DNA of 64,000 nucleotides from JAJXWB01 sp046349215 (GTDB lineage: Bacteria > Pseudomonadota > Alphaproteobacteria > Rhizobiales > Beijerinckiaceae). Location: positions 248,001-312,000 of the forward strand of contig JAXMCV010000005.1 of the NCBI GenBank assembly GCA_046349215.1. Reading direction: 5' to 3'. A program made the position numbers and the translations under genes. The notes under the pieces are model-generated. The model did no database searches and was not told where the DNA came from. It saw only the letters and a list, made by a program, of their open reading frames with translations. Positions 7,644 through 16,673 of the stretch are shown piece after piece; within the stretch, counting starts at the first letter, position 1, and every line of letters starts with the position of its first letter.

Positions 7644-8936
7644 TCAGCTTTTCGTCAGCGCGCAGACGAAGAAGCCGTCGGCGCCGATTTTCGACGGCCG
7701 CAACGTGAGGCCATGCGCGCCGCGCGTCGCGACAGGCAGGATCGCTTCCAGCCCGGCCGCGCGCGCCGCTTCCGCCATGTCGCGCGTCGCAAATTCCGGA
7801 TGCGCGGCGAGAAACGCCGCGACGCGGTCGCCGTTCTCCTCGTCGAGCAGCGAGCAGGTGACATAGACGAGGCGTCCGCCCGGCTTCACGTATTTCGCGG
7901 CGCGTTCGAGCACGCGGTCCTGGTCCTGCATCCTCTGTTCGAGCGCGCCGGGCCGCATCCGCCATTTGGCGTCCGGGTTGCGGCGCCATGTGCCGACGCC
8001 CGTGCAGGGCGCATCGACGAGCACGAGATCGCACCGCCCATCCAGATCGGCCAGAATATCCTTGTCGCCCTTCGGCGCGCGCACCTGCACGTTGCGGACG
8101 CCGGCGCGCTCCAGCCGCTCGTAGATCGGCATGAGGCGGCGGCCGTCGCTGTCGGTGGCGAAGATCTGGCCGCGATTGTCCATGGTCGCGGCGAGCGCGA
8201 GCGTCTTGCCGCCGCCGCCGGCGCAGAGATCGAGAACCTGTTCGCCGGGCGCGGCATTGGCGAGCGCGGCGACGAGTTGCGAGGATTCGTCCTGGACTTC
8301 CACCAGGCCCTTCGCATAGGCCGGTTCGGCGGAAAGCGCCGGCCCCCTGCCGTCTGCGCGCGGCAGGATGCGCAGGCCGTGCGGCGCGAAAGGCGCGGGC
8401 TGCGGATCGAGATGCGACAGATCCTCTATCGCCTTGTCGCGCGTCGTCTTCAGCGCGTTGACGCGCAGGTCGACAGGCGCGCGCGCAGCCAGCGCCCTGC
8501 CCTCGGCCACCGCTTCTTCCGCGAAGGCGCGCGAAAAATAGGGCGCCAGCCATTCCGGATAATCGCCGGCGACATGGTCGGGCGCGCCATCGAGCGCGGG
8601 ATTTTCGAGCCGGCGGCGTTCTTCGTCGCCGAGCGGGTCGGGCGCATAGCGTTCGCCCGAGCAGAGCGATGCGATGTCGTTTGCGCTCATGCCCCTGGCG
8701 CGCGACAGCGCGCCGAGCACGATGGCGCGCGGCGCATCCGAACCCATGATCCAGGCCGACGAGGCGCGCGTGCGCAAGGCGTCGTAGACGAGGCTGGCGA
8801 TGGCCGTGCGATCCTTGGACCCGGCGTAGCGGTTGCGGCGGCCCCATTCCTTCAGCGCCTCCGCGGTCGGAATGCGCAGATCGGCCATCTGGCCAGTGAT
8901 GTCGATGGCGGCGGCGAGGCGGGCGGCGGGAGTCAT
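7644..8936 (-). CDS. RsmB/NOP-family class I SAM-dependent RNA m5C methyltransferase
   Basis: 430 residues. An N-terminal NusB-like helical region is followed by a Rossmann methyltransferase: SAM-binding motif LDLCAGGGGKTLALAA, the catalytic cysteine in VDAPCTGVGTWRRNPD, and a second conserved cysteine in VTCSLLDEENGD. These two cysteines define the RsmB/Nol1/Nop2/Sun group. The target base (16S rRNA or other RNA) cannot be decided from sequence. The start MTPAARLAAAIDITGQ is chosen because the upstream in-frame extension is low-complexity and reads into the repeat region. Converges with the Aat-like gene. Confidence 0.88.
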   Translation of the reverse strand: MTPAARLAAAIDITGQMADLRIPTAEALKEWGRRNRYAGSKDRTAIASLVYDALRTRASSAWIMGSDAPRAIVLGALSRARGMSANDIASLCSGERYAPDPLGDEERRRLENPALDGAPDHVAGDYPEWLAPYFSRAFAEEAVAEGRALAARAPVDLRVNALKTTRDKAIEDLSHLDPQPAPFAPHGLRILPRADGRGPALSAEPAYAKGLVEVQDESSQLVAALANAAPGEQVLDLCAGGGGKTLALAATMDNRGQIFATDSDGRRLMPIYERLERAGVRNVQVRAPKGDKDILADLDGRCDLVLVDAPCTGVGTWRRNPDAKWRMRPGALEQRMQDQDRVLERAAKYVKPGGRLVYVTCSLLDEENGDRVAAFLAAHPEFATRDMAEAARAAGLEAILPVATRGAHGLTLRPSKIGADGFFVCALTKS

Positions 8937-9020
8937 GCGGCGTCTGTCACACGGCCGGGCAGCGGTGGCAAGCGCGGCGGGCCTGGCGGAATGGCCGCTA
9001 TCGACCGAACGCGGGCTCTC

Positions 9021-9172
9021 CCCTCTCCCGTGGAACGGGAGAGGGTGGCCCTTGCGAAGCAAGGGTCGGGTGAGGGCGCTACGATTGAGTTGAGACTTAT
9101 TCCAGGAACGACACGTCCCTCATCCGACCCTCGCTGACGCGAGGGCCACCTTCTCCCGCAGGCGGGAGAAGG
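9021..9172. repeat. Pair of inverted REP-like palindromic repeat units
   Basis: Two 56-bp units lie head to head. Unit 1 (9021-9076) folds into two consecutive hairpins: CCCTCTCCCG/CGGGAGAGGG with a short loop, then CCCTTGC/GCAAGGG. Unit 2 (9117-9172) is the reverse-complement copy with compensating base changes (CCCTCGC/GCGAGGG and CTTCTCCCGC/GCGGGAGAAG). The compensated mismatches show that the stems are maintained. Units of this kind are dispersed in Hyphomicrobiales genomes. The pair fills the gap between the methyltransferase start and the next gene's stop and could act as a transcription or mRNA-stability element. Confidence 0.8.
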
Positions 9173-9216
9173 GGCGCGCGACGTTCGCTCCCCGCCCTTT
9201 GCAGCCTTCAGCCCCG

Positions 9217-11124
9217 TCATCGCCTCGAGCAATCGATGATCGCGTACGAGTCGAACCTTGGAAACTCCACGCTGTTCTCCGTGAACAGCATTTCCGCGCG
9301 CACGTAGGGCGGCGTCCAGAGCGTCGCATTCAGCGCCGGATCGAGCGGCGCGCCGGGCTTCACCGGCGCGACGATATAGGACGGCGCGTCGGGGCGTGCG
9401 CAGATCGAGACGACGCCCTCCTTCGTCAGCGGGGGATGGAAGCCCTTCGGGCGATACGGCACACGATCGATGATCGTCTCGTCGCGCAAGCCCGAGGCGA
9501 TCAGCGCGCGCGCGCGGTCGCGGTAGAGCATCGCGAGGTCGCGCGAGAAGACGGCGCCGGCCACCTGCATGTCGCCGCTCCAGTTCGGCCGGCCGAGCCA
9601 TACCCACGGCTCCAGGACGGCGTGCAGCCACAGGACTTCGCCCTGCGCCTGCGGCATCAGCTTCTCGAGATCCGCGCGGCGCGCGGAATCGCCGATGCGC
9701 TTGTCGAAGGAGGTCGCGTCGTTCCACAGGAGCCCGGCCAGCGCGCAGAGCGCGACGGTCGCTATTCCGAGCGCGGCAAGCGGCGCGCGTTCGAGCGAGG
9801 CGGGCGGCCCGAAGACAGCGAGCGCAATCGCGCCGAGCAGCAAGGGCGGCCCGAGGAATTTGAGCGCCAGCGGCAATACGGCCGGCATGAAATCGGGCTG
9901 GGACTGGGCGGCGAAGAAGCGCAGCGCCGGCAGGTCGATCGCGACCGGCGCGACGACGGCGACGGCCGCGCCGAGCCAGATGGCGCGCGACACGTCCTGC
10001 GACACCGGCAGTCTCAATGTGGAGACGAGCAGCGCCAATGCGGCGACGGCCGGCGCGTAGATTCCGGCGTCCTGCCACAGGCACCACGCCAGCGCGAGAA
10101 TGGCGACGCTCAGGCGTTCTCCGTTGTCGGTCGCGTTCAGCGCGACGAGACCGAGCGACAGCGCCGACAAGACGCCGGTCAGCCACCACATGCGCCAGAA
10201 CTGCGCCTGCATGACGAGCAGGGCCGGATCGAAGCGCCCGGACAGATACGAGACGCCGACGCCGGCCATGCCGCACACGAGCGCTGCGAGCAGCAGGCGG
10301 CGCAGCGCCGGCGATACGCGTCGCGCGGCGATGAGAATGGTGATCGCCTGCACCGCCGGCAGCGTCCAGGCGGTCTGCGGCCACAGGTGCGGGAAGAGGT
10401 ACTTGTGACGCCTCTGCAGGAGTTCGAGCCAGTCGGCGTCGATCGTCGCGCGCAGGCGATCGACCAGCGGCAGGCCCATGAAGGCGGCGATCAGCAGGAG
10501 CACGGCGGCGACGGCCAGCACGACAAAGCCGCGCCGGTCCTCGAAGCAGAGACACAGCACGAGCACGGCGGCGCCGCCGAGCGCCATGATCGGATGGAAC
10601 AGGCCGGCCGCCACCAGCGGCGCAAAGGCGAGCACGCGATGGCCCGACAGAAAAGTCGCGACGGCGAGCAGGACCAGGCCTTCGGCGAAAGGCCGCGGAA
10701 TGGCGAGACCCTCGCCGACGTGGAAAAGGTTGAACGCGCCATAGGCCGTCGGCGCGAGAATGAGGACGCACGCGACCGACAGCCAGCGCTGCGGCGTCGC
10801 CGCCCGTGCGATGGCGAGCGCGCCGCAGAACCACAGGAGGCTAGAGACCGCGACCAGCAGCAGCGCGGCGTCGAGCAGGCCGAGCCTGCTAACCAGAAAT
10901 GCGGCAATGCGCGGGAACAGCGAATAGGCCGACTGGCCGTCGAGCCGGAACATCAGGTCGCGACCGATTCCGGCGGGATCGTTGTCGGCGAGCGCGCGCC
11001 CCATGTAGATCTGCGCGTCGCCGGTGAATCCGGCGAAGGGATGGGTCAGCAGATAGAGCGCGGCCAGGGCCACCAGGGCCAGCGGAAACAGGCGCGCGTG
11101 CGTGTCCTTGCCCTGTTGGATCAT
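9217..11124 (-). CDS. Large polytopic membrane protein, unknown function
   Basis: 635 residues with at least a dozen hydrophobic segments across residues 12-470 and a hydrophilic C-terminal region of about 170 residues. The arrangement (GFTGDAQIYMGRALADNDP in an early extracytoplasmic loop, many short helices) is reminiscent of GT-C-type or O-antigen-ligase-like membrane enzymes, but no diagnostic catalytic motif is certain. It begins 16 bp after the stop of a GtrA-family gene, behind a UDP-galactopyranose-mutase-like gene, so a role in cell-envelope glycan assembly is a reasonable inference. The start MIQQGKDTHARLF is chosen as the residue just before the first membrane segment. Confidence 0.65.
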   Translation of the reverse strand: MIQQGKDTHARLFPLALVALAALYLLTHPFAGFTGDAQIYMGRALADNDPAGIGRDLMFRLDGQSAYSLFPRIAAFLVSRLGLLDAALLLVAVSSLLWFCGALAIARAATPQRWLSVACVLILAPTAYGAFNLFHVGEGLAIPRPFAEGLVLLAVATFLSGHRVLAFAPLVAAGLFHPIMALGGAAVLVLCLCFEDRRGFVVLAVAAVLLLIAAFMGLPLVDRLRATIDADWLELLQRRHKYLFPHLWPQTAWTLPAVQAITILIAARRVSPALRRLLLAALVCGMAGVGVSYLSGRFDPALLVMQAQFWRMWWLTGVLSALSLGLVALNATDNGERLSVAILALAWCLWQDAGIYAPAVAALALLVSTLRLPVSQDVSRAIWLGAAVAVVAPVAIDLPALRFFAAQSQPDFMPAVLPLALKFLGPPLLLGAIALAVFGPPASLERAPLAALGIATVALCALAGLLWNDATSFDKRIGDSARRADLEKLMPQAQGEVLWLHAVLEPWVWLGRPNWSGDMQVAGAVFSRDLAMLYRDRARALIASGLRDETIIDRVPYRPKGFHPPLTKEGVVSICARPDAPSYIVAPVKPGAPLDPALNATLWTPPYVRAEMLFTENSVEFPRFDSYAIIDCSRR

Positions 11125-11140
11125 CGAATGGAACCTGAAA

Positions 11141-11599
11141 TCAGGCGCGCGCGCGAAACAGCAGGAAGCGCCGCGACAGGAAGTTGAAACAGAAGACCAG
11201 CCCCGCCGTCGGCGCCTTCGCCAGTTCCACGGCGACGTGCAGGCCGTCGACGAATGCAAAAAGCAGAATCTGGTTCAGGGCGAGGCCGGCGAGGCCCGTG
11301 ACGAGAAATCCGATGAATTCCGCGCCCGCGCCATATCGGGCGCGACCGCGAAACACGAAGAAAGTGGAGAGCGTGTAGGCGACGGTCAGGCCGGCCCCGA
11401 AGGCGCAGGCGGCGGCCGCGAGATAATGCATGCCGGCGAGACGGACGAGCGCGACCAGCAGACCGTAGTCGACGGCGAGCGCCACGGCGCTGGCGAGTCC
11501 GTAGCCGACCGCGTCGACGACGAAAGAAACGAGCGCCGAGCGACGAAGCGCCGGGAGACGCGCCGGCGCAGCGGCCGCGTTCGTCGCCTCGAAGGACAT
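11141..11599 (-). CDS. GtrA-family membrane protein
   Basis: 152 residues with four predicted membrane helices. Features typical of GtrA are seen: the first helix with FVVDAVGYGLASAVALAVDY, then FGAGLTVAYTLSTFFVFRGR and the terminal FLSRRFLLFRAR. GtrA proteins are proposed flippases or translocators of polyprenyl-phosphate-linked sugars for surface polysaccharide modification. Its start overlaps the stop of the preceding flavoprotein gene by one base and it is followed closely by the large membrane protein, so the three form an operon. Confidence 0.85.
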   Translation of the reverse strand: MSFEATNAAAAPARLPALRRSALVSFVVDAVGYGLASAVALAVDYGLLVALVRLAGMHYLAAAACAFGAGLTVAYTLSTFFVFRGRARYGAGAEFIGFLVTGLAGLALNQILLFAFVDGLHVAVELAKAPTAGLVFCFNFLSRRFLLFRARA

Positions 11600-13086
11600 C
11601 AGGCGACCTTGCGCGGCACGAGGCGTTCGCTCTTGAGCGCTTCCTGCGCGCCCGAAACGCCGGCCTCGCCGTATTCGGCGTCCTCGTTGACTTCCCAGAC
11701 GTCGTAGATGGCCTCACCAGCGCAGATGTTGAGGGCGGTCAACAGGCCCGTCATCATCGCGTGGTCCTGGTTGTTGTACTTGTGCATGCCGTTGCGGCCG
11801 ACGAGATGCAGGCCGGGAAAACGCGTCTGCAGTTCGAGACGGATCACCTCGACATTGCGGGCGTAGGAATCGTCGTAGACCGGATAGGCCTTGGGCTGGC
11901 GCACGACGGAGGCGTCGGCGACCTCGTCAGCGCGCATGAGACCGATCTTCTCGATCTCCTTCTTCGCCAGCGCGACGAGATCGGCATCGTCCGCCGTCCA
12001 CAGGCCATCGCCCTCGAAGCAGAAATATTCGAGACCGAGGCAGGTCGAGACGCCGTCTGGAATCATTTCCGGCGACCAAGAGCGGAAATTCTGGACGCGG
12101 CCGACCTTCACGTCGGGATCGTGGATGTAGACCCAATTGTCGGGCAGATCGATCGACGACTTGCCGATCAGGACGACGGTGAGGAAGTCGCGGTATTTCA
12201 GGTCGCGCGCATGCAGCAGGCTGAGCGGCGTCGGCGTGATCGCGGCCATCAGCTCGGCCATCGGCGCGGAGGAGATCACGTTGCGCGCGGCATATTGCTC
12301 GACGATCCCGTCGGTGCGGCGCACGGTCACCGTCCAGATCTTCGATTGTTCATCGAAGGCGAGCTTCTCGACCTTGCGGCCCATCTGAACGCGGCCGCCG
12401 AGTTTGGCGATCTTCTGCGCGGCGGCGTCCCACATCATGCCGGGGCCGCGGCGCGGATAGCGGAACGATTCGATCAGGGTCTTGGCGCCCTCGCCCGACT
12501 TGCGCAGGCCGAGCGAGCGGCGCAGGCCGTCGATGACGGCGGCCATGAGATTGAGGCCCTTGATGCGCTGCGCCGCCCAGTCGGCGGAAATCTCGTCGCA
12601 GCCCATGCCCCACACCTTCTCGGTGTAGGTCTTGAAGAAGATCGAGAACAGGCGCTCGCCGAACTGGTTGCGCACCCATTGGTGAAAGGTCTTCGGGTCG
12701 CGCACCGGAAAGGCCTTCGCCCAGGCGAAGGAAGCCATGCAGCGCGCGCTCTCGAACAGCCCCAGGTTGAACAGGGCCTCGAAGGCCTTGAGCGGATAGC
12801 CGTAGAATTTGTCGTTGTAGTAGATGCGCGACAGACGCGGCCGGTCGATGAAATCGTCGGGCAGGATCTCGTTCCAGAGATCGACGATCTCCTTCGACTT
12901 CGAGAAGAAGCGATGGCCGCCGATGTCGAACAGGAAGTTCTTGTAATTCACCGTGCGGCTGATGCCGCCGACATAGACCGGGTCCTGTTCGAAGACGAGG
13001 ACGCCACGGCCGCTCTTGGCGAGCTGGTAGGCCGCCGTCAGTCCCGCTGGACCGGCGCCGATCACCGCCGTCTCGACAAATTCCAT
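11599..13086 (-). CDS. NAD(P)/FAD-dependent oxidoreductase, UDP-galactopyranose mutase-like
   Basis: 495 residues. N-terminal dinucleotide-binding motif GAGPAGLTAAYQL (G10, G12, G15) with an acidic residue closing the Rossmann unit (VFEQDP), followed by GGHRFFSK, a motif of UDP-galactopyranose-mutase-like and protoporphyrinogen-oxidase-like flavoproteins. The C-terminal GRNGMHKYNNQDHAMMTG fits the FAD-binding closing segment of this group. The genetic context (GtrA, polytopic membrane protein) favours a nucleotide- or lipid-linked sugar as substrate. A CtrA-type box lies 45-59 bp upstream of the start codon. Substrate unproven. Confidence 0.78.
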   Translation of the reverse strand: MEFVETAVIGAGPAGLTAAYQLAKSGRGVLVFEQDPVYVGGISRTVNYKNFLFDIGGHRFFSKSKEIVDLWNEILPDDFIDRPRLSRIYYNDKFYGYPLKAFEALFNLGLFESARCMASFAWAKAFPVRDPKTFHQWVRNQFGERLFSIFFKTYTEKVWGMGCDEISADWAAQRIKGLNLMAAVIDGLRRSLGLRKSGEGAKTLIESFRYPRRGPGMMWDAAAQKIAKLGGRVQMGRKVEKLAFDEQSKIWTVTVRRTDGIVEQYAARNVISSAPMAELMAAITPTPLSLLHARDLKYRDFLTVVLIGKSSIDLPDNWVYIHDPDVKVGRVQNFRSWSPEMIPDGVSTCLGLEYFCFEGDGLWTADDADLVALAKKEIEKIGLMRADEVADASVVRQPKAYPVYDDSYARNVEVIRLELQTRFPGLHLVGRNGMHKYNNQDHAMMTGLLTALNICAGEAIYDVWEVNEDAEYGEAGVSGAQEALKSERLVPRKVA

Positions 13087-13130
13087 CGCGCGCCCCTGTC
13101 CACTGGTGGCGGCAGGATGCGGCGCGGCGG

Positions 13131-13145
13131 TTAATTTGCGCTTAA
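13131..13145 (-). promoter_or_regulatory. Candidate CtrA-binding box (TTAA-N7-TTAA)
   Basis: TTAA (13131-13134), seven bases, TTAA (13142-13145) match the full alphaproteobacterial CtrA consensus spacing. It lies just upstream of the UDP-galactopyranose-mutase-like gene (start at 13086) in a short AT-rich stretch within otherwise GC-rich DNA. If functional, it would place the envelope cluster under the cell-cycle regulator CtrA. The core motif alone can occur by chance, though rarely at this GC content. Confidence 0.5.
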
Positions 13146-13178
13146 GACTTTGCTTTTCCCGTTAACCGCGCGGCAAGG

Positions 13179-14306
13179 TCAGCGGCTGCGTCCACGCGAC
13201 AGATCGCGTTCGACGGACAGCGAATAGCGCGACATGCCGAAGCAGAAGACGAAATAGAACAGGGCCGCGAACACGTAGCCGGTCGCGGTGATGGTCGGGC
13301 CGGCCCATTCCGGGTCGAGGCGGGCGGTGTCGACCGTCCGCAGGAAGTCGAAAATGCCGACGATGGAGACCAGCGTCGTATCCTTGAACAGGGCGATGAA
13401 GGAATTGACGATGCCGGGAATCACGATCGTCAGCGCCTGGGGCAGGATGATCAGCCGCATCCGCTGCGGATAATTGAGGCCGAGCGCCATCGCGCCCTCG
13501 AACTGGCCCTTGGGGATGGCCTGCAGGCCGCCCCGGATGACTTCCGCCATATAGGCCGAGGCGAACAGCGCAACGCCAACCAGCGGCCGCAGCAGCCTGT
13601 CCGGCGCCCAGCTCTCGGGCACGAACAAAGGCAGCATCAGGTTGGCCATGAACAGCACGGTGATCATCGGCACGCCGCGGATGATCTCGATGAAGCCGAC
13701 CGACAGGGCGCGGACGATGGGCAGTTGCGAGCGCCGCCCGAGCGCCAGCAGGACGCCGGCCGGCAGCGAAAAGACGATCCCCGACACCGCCATGATGAGC
13801 GTGACGAGAATGCCGCCCCACAGGTCCGTCGGGATGACGCTGAGGCCGAGCCAGGTCGCGCCGTGCAGTAGGTAATAGGCGACGAAGGGATAGACGACGA
13901 AGAACAGAGCCGCCGCGAAATTGCGGTAAGGCGCGCGGCGGACCAGCAGCCAGGCGATCAGCACGAATCCGAGCGCGAAGACGATGTCGACGCGCCAGCG
14001 CTGGTCGAAGGGATAGGAGCCGTAGGTGAAATAGCCGGCCTTGCGCCAGATGTAGGCCCAGCAGGCCCCTGCCCCCGGCGCGCGGCAGGCGGCGCCGTCG
14101 GGCGCGGTCCAGACGGCGTCGATGACGAGAAACCGGAGGATCGGCGGGATCGCCCAGGCCAGGAACAATATCGCCAGCAGCGTGAAGACAGTGGCGACCG
14201 GCCCCGAGAACAGCCGCGTGCGCAGGAAGGCGACGGGCCCCTGCGACAGCGCGGGCGGCGGACGGTCCGGTTCGGGCGCGGTGCGGACGAAGGCGATGGA
14301 ATTCAT
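13179..14306 (-). CDS. aapM: General L-amino acid ABC transporter permease AapM
   Basis: 375 residues; eight or so membrane segments. The N-terminal half holds extra helices and an extracytoplasmic loop with two cysteines (GAACRAPGAGACWAYIW), as in the long AapM/YhdY-type permeases. The C-terminal half has the EAA loop of polar amino acid permeases (RGGLQAIPKGQFEGAMALGL). It follows aapQ with 1 bp between stop and start, so it is co-translated. The cognate ATPase gene aapP, normally next in the operon, is missing: 13179 is followed by the divergent-function flavoprotein operon. Confidence 0.9.
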   Translation of the reverse strand: MNSIAFVRTAPEPDRPPPALSQGPVAFLRTRLFSGPVATVFTLLAILFLAWAIPPILRFLVIDAVWTAPDGAACRAPGAGACWAYIWRKAGYFTYGSYPFDQRWRVDIVFALGFVLIAWLLVRRAPYRNFAAALFFVVYPFVAYYLLHGATWLGLSVIPTDLWGGILVTLIMAVSGIVFSLPAGVLLALGRRSQLPIVRALSVGFIEIIRGVPMITVLFMANLMLPLFVPESWAPDRLLRPLVGVALFASAYMAEVIRGGLQAIPKGQFEGAMALGLNYPQRMRLIILPQALTIVIPGIVNSFIALFKDTTLVSIVGIFDFLRTVDTARLDPEWAGPTITATGYVFAALFYFVFCFGMSRYSLSVERDLSRGRSR

Positions 14307-14307
14307 C

Positions 14308-15486
14308 TCATCGCTCCTTCAGCGCCATGCGGGAATTGTAGGCGTTCATGATTCCCGACGTCAGCAGGCTGATCACCAGGTACACGCCCATCGTCATGAA
14401 CACGATCTGCACGGCGGCGCCCGTGTTGTTGAGCGTCGTACCGGCGAAGACGTTGAAGAGGTCGGGATAGCCGATGGCGACCGCCAGCGTCGAGTTCTTC
14501 GTCAGGTTGAGATACTGGTTGATGAGCGGCGGGATGATGACGCGCATGGCCTGCGGCATGATGACGAGCTTGCGCGTCGGTCCCGGGCGCAGGCCGAGCG
14601 CCGCCGCAGCCTCGCTCTGCCCCTTGTTGACGGCGAGGATGCCGGAACGGACGATCTCCGCGATGAATGCGGCTGTATAGAGCGTCAGAGCGAACAGGAG
14701 CGACACGAATTCCGGCGACAGGCGCTGGCCGCCGGTGAAATTGAAGCCGCGCAGCTTCGGAATGTCGAAATCGAGCGGACGCCCCGCCGAGACGAAGACC
14801 AGCAGCGGCAGTCCGACGACGAGCGCCAGCGAAACCCAGCCGACCGGCGCCTGCTTTCCCGTTTCCTGCTGGCGCCTGGCGGCCCAGGCGCGGAAGACGA
14901 ACGTCGCGACCACGCCGAGCGCGAGCGCGATCCACACGGCGTTGAAGCCCTGCTTGAACACGGGCGCCGGCACGAAAAGGCCGCGGTTGGCGAGATAGGC
15001 GACGTCGAAGATCGGCGCGGCGTTGCGCGGATTGGGCAGGCTCGCGAGGACGACGTTGTACCAGAAGATGATCTGCAGCAGCAGCGGGATGTTGCGGATG
15101 CCCTCGACGTAGATGGTCGCGAGCTTGGCGACGAGCCAGTTGCTCGACAGCCGCGCCGCGCCGATGGCGAAGCCGATCATCGTCGAGAAGACGATGCCGA
15201 GGATCGCGACCAGCAGCGTATTCAGCAGGCCGACCCAGAAGACCTGGCTGTTCGGCGAGGTCGCGCTGTAGGGGATCAGCGTCTGGTTGATGTCGAAGCT
15301 GGCGGGCTTGTTCCAGAACGAGAAGTCGGTCGGAATGCCGCGCCGGTGCATGTTGTCGACGGCGTTCCAGCCGGCGAAGACGACCATCGCCGCGACGGCC
15401 AGCACGAGTGCGGCCTGCAGGAGCAGGCCGCGCCAGAACGGATCGTTCCAGATTTTCGGGCGCGGCGCTCCGGCCGTCGCGCTCAT
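14308..15486 (-). CDS. aapQ: General L-amino acid ABC transporter permease AapQ
   Basis: 392 residues, the usual AapQ length. Membrane helices start at about residue 25 and the long periplasmic loop contains NMHRRGIPTDFSFWNKPASF, a sequence typical of AapQ. The EAA loop near the C-terminus is visible (RSGILAVNKGQSEAAAALGL), where the ATPase would dock. It lies 19 bp downstream of the binding-protein gene aapJ and 1 bp upstream of aapM. Together they form the broad-specificity amino acid importer described in Rhizobium. Confidence 0.92.
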   Translation of the reverse strand: MSATAGAPRPKIWNDPFWRGLLLQAALVLAVAAMVVFAGWNAVDNMHRRGIPTDFSFWNKPASFDINQTLIPYSATSPNSQVFWVGLLNTLLVAILGIVFSTMIGFAIGAARLSSNWLVAKLATIYVEGIRNIPLLLQIIFWYNVVLASLPNPRNAAPIFDVAYLANRGLFVPAPVFKQGFNAVWIALALGVVATFVFRAWAARRQQETGKQAPVGWVSLALVVGLPLLVFVSAGRPLDFDIPKLRGFNFTGGQRLSPEFVSLLFALTLYTAAFIAEIVRSGILAVNKGQSEAAAALGLRPGPTRKLVIMPQAMRVIIPPLINQYLNLTKNSTLAVAIGYPDLFNVFAGTTLNNTGAAVQIVFMTMGVYLVISLLTSGIMNAYNSRMALKER

Positions 15487-15505
15487 GTGGGCCGTCCCGC
15501 CGCGA

Positions 15506-16525
15506 TCAGCGGATCGGCGGCGCGTATTGCAGGCCCTTATTGGTCCAGAGCGCGTTGATGCCGCGCTTGATCTTCAGTTTCGAACTGTCGCCGAGGTTCT
15601 TCTCGAACACTTCGCCGTAATTGCCGACGTTCTTGATGATCCGGTAGGCCCAGTCCTGCGTCAGGCCCATGCCCTCGCCGAAATTGCCTTCCGTGCCGAG
15701 CAGGCGCTTGGTCTCCGGGTTCGGCGCCTTGGTCTTTTCGTCGACGTTCTTCGACGTCACGCCGAGTTCCTCGGCCGTCAGCATCGCGTAATGCGTCCAC
15801 TTGACGAGATTGAACCACTGGTCGTCGCCCTGGCGCACGACAGGCCCGAGCGGCTCCTTGGAAATGACTTCCGGCAGGATGACGTGGTCGTCCGGCGCCC
15901 CGAGCTTCGTGCGCTCGGCGTACAATTGCGACATGTCGGTCGTGAACGCGTCGCAGCGGCCGGTGTCATAGGCCTTGATCGCCTCGTCGGCGGTCGCGAA
16001 CACGACGGATTCGTATTTCATGTCGTGGGTGCGGAAGAAGTCGGCGAGATTGAGCTCGGTCGTCGTGCCCTGCTGCACGCAGACCGAGGCGCCGGTCAGT
16101 TCCAGCGCCGAGGACACGTTGAGCTTCTTGCGGACCATGAAGCCCTGGCCGTCGTAGTAGGTGACAGGACCGAAGAGGAAGCCCTGGTTGACCTCGCGCG
16201 ACAGCGTCCAGGTCGTATTGCGCGACAGCACGTCGATTTCGCCCGATTGCAGCGCCGTGAAGCGGTCCTTGGCCGACAGCGGCACGAAACGGACCTTGCT
16301 CGGATCGTTGAAGATGGCCGAGGCCACCGCCCGGCAGAAATCGACGTCGAAACCGGTCCAGGCGCCCTTGTCGTCCGGCAGTCCGAAGCCCGCGATTCCC
16401 GGATTGGAGCCGCAGACGAGATTGCCGCGCTTCTTGATCTGGTCGAGCGTCGGGCCGGCGAAAGCGACGCTGGCGGAGAGCGTGAGGGCGAGTGCGGCAA
16501 GGGCGGGGGCCAGTTTGACGTGCAT
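15506..16525 (-). CDS. aapJ: General L-amino acid ABC transporter periplasmic binding protein AapJ
   Basis: 339 residues. A Sec signal peptide occupies residues 1-23 (LAPALAALALTLSASVAFA). The mature protein starts GPTLDQIKKRGNLVCGSNPG, the typical beginning of polar amino acid binding proteins, with the signature GFDVDFCRAVASAIFND. The start MHVKLAP is chosen because it places the signal peptide correctly; the in-frame extension upstream has no signal-like character. First gene of aapJQM, divergent from the metC-like gene; the 148-bp gap holds both promoters. Confidence 0.93.
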   Translation of the reverse strand: MHVKLAPALAALALTLSASVAFAGPTLDQIKKRGNLVCGSNPGIAGFGLPDDKGAWTGFDVDFCRAVASAIFNDPSKVRFVPLSAKDRFTALQSGEIDVLSRNTTWTLSREVNQGFLFGPVTYYDGQGFMVRKKLNVSSALELTGASVCVQQGTTTELNLADFFRTHDMKYESVVFATADEAIKAYDTGRCDAFTTDMSQLYAERTKLGAPDDHVILPEVISKEPLGPVVRQGDDQWFNLVKWTHYAMLTAEELGVTSKNVDEKTKAPNPETKRLLGTEGNFGEGMGLTQDWAYRIIKNVGNYGEVFEKNLGDSSKLKIKRGINALWTNKGLQYAPPIR

Positions 16526-16673
16526 GGGCGGATCCGGCTTTGGAGAAATGGGCGCGCGCCGGCGTTTCGTCCGGCGGATTACGCATGCATAACATGCGGT
16601 TTGCGCGTTGCGGTCAAGCGGGCTTGACCGGCCTTCCACGGCCGGCGAGGAAGGGCGTATCGGAGCACAATCA

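Noticed and set aside
9199..11187. 662-codon open frame on the plus strand
   Set aside because: Antisense of the polytopic membrane gene; very rich in Arg/Gln/Asp, the usual signature of an antisense frame of a hydrophobic protein.
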